A stretch of 15,985 bases of DNA from contig SKZB01000045.1 of NCBI GenBank assembly GCA_007127615.1, forward strand, positions 1 through 15,985, written 5' to 3'. The notes beneath the pieces were generated by a model. That model worked only from the letters and a program-made list of their open reading frames with translations, made no database searches and was not told the origin of the DNA. The translations under genes and the position numbers were made by a program. Numbering within the stretch: the stretch's first letter is position 1; every line of letters begins with the position of its first letter. Of the stretch, positions 14,327-15,985 are shown piece by piece. Source of the DNA: Phycisphaerales bacterium (GTDB lineage Bacteria > Planctomycetota > Phycisphaerae > Phycisphaerales > SM1A02).

Positions 14327-15160
14327 TCAGTCATCTGACAATACAGCAAGATCTCGCAGCACATCGAACAGTTCTTCCAACAAATCAATGAATTCATTAC
14401 CACCATCGCCATCTGAATCTGTACATTTGTTCAGGTGCATCTCACAGGCGTCAAAGTGCACATCCCAGTTGTGATCTTCCGTCTCGAAGCATGCGGCTGA
14501 AAGACAACTGCACACTTCGGCTTCAACGCCCGGGCAATCTGACAATGCGTTCAGACATGAATTTAGATGAGGATCGGGGACATCCTCGAAGCATGGAATC
14601 GGATTGCCATCACCATCGAACTCCGGATTGTCGCATTCGACTTCAACTTCCACCGTCCGGCAGCAGCCATCACGAAAACGATTGCAATGATTCGACGGAG
14701 GCACACCGATTATGTCGATCCAACTTCCAATGTAATGGACTGACTCGATCAGCCCTGCTTCCACCACGCCGACCACAAGTTCATCGTTGTACGCCTGAAA
14801 GATCACCAGATCTTCAGGCGTTGCTCCTCCAAGGGACAGTGAAAATGGCTTTAACGCTTCGGCCGGGTCAATGCCCCGACCGGCAAGCCGTGAAACCCTT
14901 GGCAAATGCGCATCAACCGCGCCGAACACGGGACCCTTCTGGCTATCCATTGGAGCAGCCGCGGACCAGTAGTCGCCAACATCGTCACGAATGAGTTTCA
15001 CTGTCCGGCTATCGCCCGCTGAATCCACGAACTGTGCGATCGATGTGAGATCGCTCTCCATCAGAACATTGATCTCGGCGGTTTGAGAAGATGCATTCCC
15101 CGTACTGTTTGCCAGCAACGCGCATGCGAAGACAAGACCCAAAGATTCTTTGCGTATCAC
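14327..15160 (-). CDS. Exported Cys-rich protein with acidic calcium-type loops, unknown function
   Basis: 277 residues from GTG at 15160, supported by a strong ribosome site (AGGAGA, complement of 15168-15173) 7 nt upstream. MIRKESLGLVFACALLANST is a signal peptide with likely cleavage near the NASSQ region. Residues 30-155 are cysteine-free and mixed alpha/beta. From 159 to 246 there are 12 cysteines (159, 166, 167, 176, 190, 202, 209, 217, 219, 224, 239, 246), an even number that suits six disulfides. Two acidic loops stand out: FDGDGN at 181-186, and DSDGDGGNEFID at 248-259, which fits an EF-hand-like or thrombospondin-3/dockerin-like calcium loop followed by a helix (LLEELFDVL). I do not recognise a family. 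It is followed by an exported thioredoxin that may handle its disulfides. Location is probably extracellular or periplasmic. Confidence 0.75.
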   Translation of the reverse strand: MIRKESLGLVFACALLANSTGNASSQTAEINVLMESDLTSIAQFVDSAGDSRTVKLIRDDVGDYWSAAAPMDSQKGPVFGAVDAHLPRVSRLAGRGIDPAEALKPFSLSLGGATPEDLVIFQAYNDELVVGVVEAGLIESVHYIGSWIDIIGVPPSNHCNRFRDGCCRTVEVEVECDNPEFDGDGNPIPCFEDVPDPHLNSCLNALSDCPGVEAEVCSCLSAACFETEDHNWDVHFDACEMHLNKCTDSDGDGGNEFIDLLEELFDVLRDLAVLSDD

Positions 15161-15167
15161 AACGAAT

Positions 15168-15173
15168 TCTCCT
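15168..15173 (-). promoter_or_regulatory. Ribosome binding site supporting the GTG start at 15160
   Basis: AGGAGA ends 7 nt before the GTG that opens the signal peptide of the Cys-rich protein, which decides the start because no ATG precedes the signal sequence in frame. Confidence 0.65.
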
Positions 15174-15382
15174 GGAGCCCCCCGGGCAACTCACGGAAAG
15201 CTGTGACGACAGGACTCGGGGGATCGGGGGCGACTCCACCCGTCAGTCGCAGCAGCCAGCGCTCAATGACCAGACTGTAAACGAACGATTTCTGCGCGGC
15301 AAGAAAAATCCTTGAGATTTCCCCGTCACGCCCTGACCAACTTATCCGCTGACGGCAGACACCCGGCCTTTCCGCGTGAATG

Positions 15383-15397
15383 GCGCGTCAGACGCGC
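15383..15397. repeat. Perfect inverted repeat, 7-bp arms
   Basis: GCGCGTC-A-GACGCGC. It lies 17 bp before the next inverted repeat and shares the core CAGACGCG with it. It is placed upstream of the candidate plus-strand promoter; operator, transcript end and chance are all possible. Confidence 0.5.
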
Positions 15398-15414
15398 GGG
15401 GGAGACGTCACACT

Positions 15415-15432
15415 TGGCCGCAGACGCGGCCA
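15415..15432. repeat. Perfect inverted repeat, 7-bp arms with 4-nt loop
   Basis: TGGCCGC-AGAC-GCGGCCA. A strong GC hairpin in either RNA strand, not followed by a T run on the plus or minus strand. Confidence 0.55.
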
Positions 15433-15484
15433 GCCCGATGAGCACAAGGTAGTTGCCCCGCATTTGCCCATTGTGATCGTCGCT

Positions 15485-15499
15485 GACACCGCGCGTGTC
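15485..15499. repeat. Inverted repeat, 5-bp arms
   Basis: GACAC-CGCGC-GTGTC, about 40 bp upstream of the candidate -35 at 15538. Short enough to be chance, but it is the third symmetric element within 120 bp. Confidence 0.35.
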
Positions 15500-15537
15500 T
15501 CGATGCTTCCGACCTCGGACGCGCGGCGGTTGCCGCC

Positions 15538-15565
15538 TTGATGCGACGGCTGAGCAAACTACGAT
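15538..15565 (+). promoter_or_regulatory. Candidate promoter for the gene at 15636
   Basis: TTGATG (15538-15543), 16-bp spacer, TACGAT (15560-15565). Each hexamer matches the sigma70 consensus at four positions. Predicted transcript start is near 15572, giving a leader of about 64 nt that contains the direct repeat and the ribosome site. Confidence 0.35.
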
Positions 15566-15568
15566 TCA

Positions 15569-15612
15569 GGAGGCAACGAGCGAACTGCGTCTTCGCGCCG
15601 GAGGCAACCAGC
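15569..15612 (+). repeat. Pair of direct repeats in the presumed leader
   Basis: GGAGGCAACGAGC (15569-15581) and GGAGGCAACCAGC (15600-15612) match at 12 of 13 bases, 31 bp apart. Each also contains a GGAGG that resembles a ribosome site, but neither is followed at proper distance by a start codon with an open frame. Confidence 0.55.
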
Positions 15613-15635
15613 CCCGACTCAAAGGAGATCGGAAG

Positions 15636-15985
15636 ATGAAGAAGTATCTCACGCTCATAGTTGTGTTCGGACTCGGACTTTTCATCGGAGCCGCAGGTGC
15701 CGGGGGAGCGATGTTTTACCACCACAGTTCATGGTTCGAAAGGTGGTATGACCTCAGCGTTTCTCAGTCGTTGCAGCGCGTCAATCATGTCGTGCTCGTT
15801 CGTTTGGGAGAAGATGACCTCGCGGCCGAAATGATGGATCAGACGATCGGGAGTCTGATCACTGGAGCTCTCGGTCGGTCTGAGATCATCGTTCGCCCGG
15901 GCGGCCGCGAATATGGAGATCGCTCGGCAGAGCGCATTCAACTGGTACATACGTACATGCAGTTGTATCCCGAGCGCTTTGAAGA
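15636..15985 (+). CDS. Membrane-anchored protein, N-terminal part, cut by the right window edge
   Basis: 116 codons plus 2 bases remain open to the window end, so no stop is seen. The ATG at 15636 has an excellent ribosome site, AAGGAG at 15622-15627, 8 nt upstream. The N terminus MKKYLTLIVVFGLGLFIGAA followed by GAGGAMFY is a signal anchor or signal peptide (about residues 4-26). After it comes a soluble part likely outside the cytoplasm: SSWFERWYDLSVSQSLQRVN, VVLVRLGEDDLAAEMMDQTI, and a region ending in HTYMQLYPERFE. No catalytic motif is visible, and I do not recognise a family. It is divergent from the Cys-rich gene across the repeat-rich intergenic region. Confidence 0.75.
   Translation, partial: MKKYLTLIVVFGLGLFIGAAGAGGAMFYHHSSWFERWYDLSVSQSLQRVNHVVLVRLGEDDLAAEMMDQTIGSLITGALGRSEIIVRPGGREYGDRSAERIQLVHTYMQLYPERFE

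Larger units (their letters stand above)
15161..15635. other. 475-bp intergenic region between divergent genes, rich in inverted repeats
   Basis: No convincing coding frame is present; the short frames are crossed by repeats and lack ribosome sites. It should hold the promoters of the Cys-rich gene (minus) and the membrane protein gene (plus). The visible contents are three inverted repeats (15383-15397, 15415-15432, 15485-15499), a small GGCGG-TTG-CCGCC stem near 15526-15538, a candidate plus-strand promoter (15538-15565) and a pair of direct repeats (15569-15612). I could not identify a clear minus-strand promoter. Confidence 0.6.

Noticed and set aside
15161..15635. CRISPR-like or small RNA gene reading of the repeats
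   Set aside because: Repeats are few, of different sequence and irregular spacing, with no spacer-repeat periodicity.

Overview
The window reads as GC-rich chromosomal DNA of a Gram-negative-like environmental bacterium. I favour a planctomycete (Planctomycetota). The reasons are a DUF2752 membrane protein with two small lipoproteins, an exported DUF2092-like/TlpA-like thioredoxin, a secreted Cys-rich protein with acidic calcium-type loops, several genes lacking a clear Shine-Dalgarno, and repeated use of GTG starts. This placement is inference; no rRNA or other marker gene is present. I see no tRNA, rRNA, CRISPR array, insertion sequence or integrase.

Left region (1-6229, all minus strand): a surface-glycan block. 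In transcription order it holds a GT4 glycosyltransferase (6229-5090), a GT-B-like capsule-type transferase (4952-3495), and then a tight nonulosonic (sialic-type) acid operon. That operon is neuB-like (3385 or 3358 to 2306), neuC-like (2309-1074), a zinc-ribbon SAM methyltransferase (1135-209) and the first 69 codons of neuA-like (209 to the left edge). The ATGA and TGATG stop/start overlaps suggest translational coupling, and a sigma70-like promoter lies just upstream of neuB. Together the genes predict hydrolysis and epimerisation of a UDP-HexNAc, condensation with phosphoenolpyruvate, possible methylation, CMP activation, and transfer to a glycan. Genes for the legionaminate or pseudaminate branch are not in view, so Neu5Ac versus another nonulosonate is undecided.

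Middle region (6236-12903): a plus-strand TIM-barrel amidohydrolase diverges from the GT4 gene with only 6 bp between the two start codons. It converges, with an 18-bp overlap, on a minus-strand cassette. In transcription order that cassette is a DUF2752 membrane protein, two paralogous lipoproteins, a GT-B glycosyltransferase that has lost the EX7E glutamates, and a MutT/NUDT15-like Nudix hydrolase. A plus-strand M19 dipeptidase-like gene diverges from the cassette. It converges on an unrecognised minus-strand protein with a His/Asp-rich N terminus.

Right region (12941-15985): a minus-strand pair made of an exported Cys-rich protein followed, after a hairpin, by an exported TlpA-like thioredoxin with an N-terminal DUF2092-like part. 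A 475-bp intergenic region rich in inverted repeats separates this pair from a plus-strand membrane-anchored protein that runs off the right edge.

The observations I rate highest are the Cys-rich/thioredoxin pair, the methyltransferase embedded in the nonulosonate operon, the paralogous-lipoprotein/DUF2752 cassette, and the GT-B enzyme without its EX7E pair.
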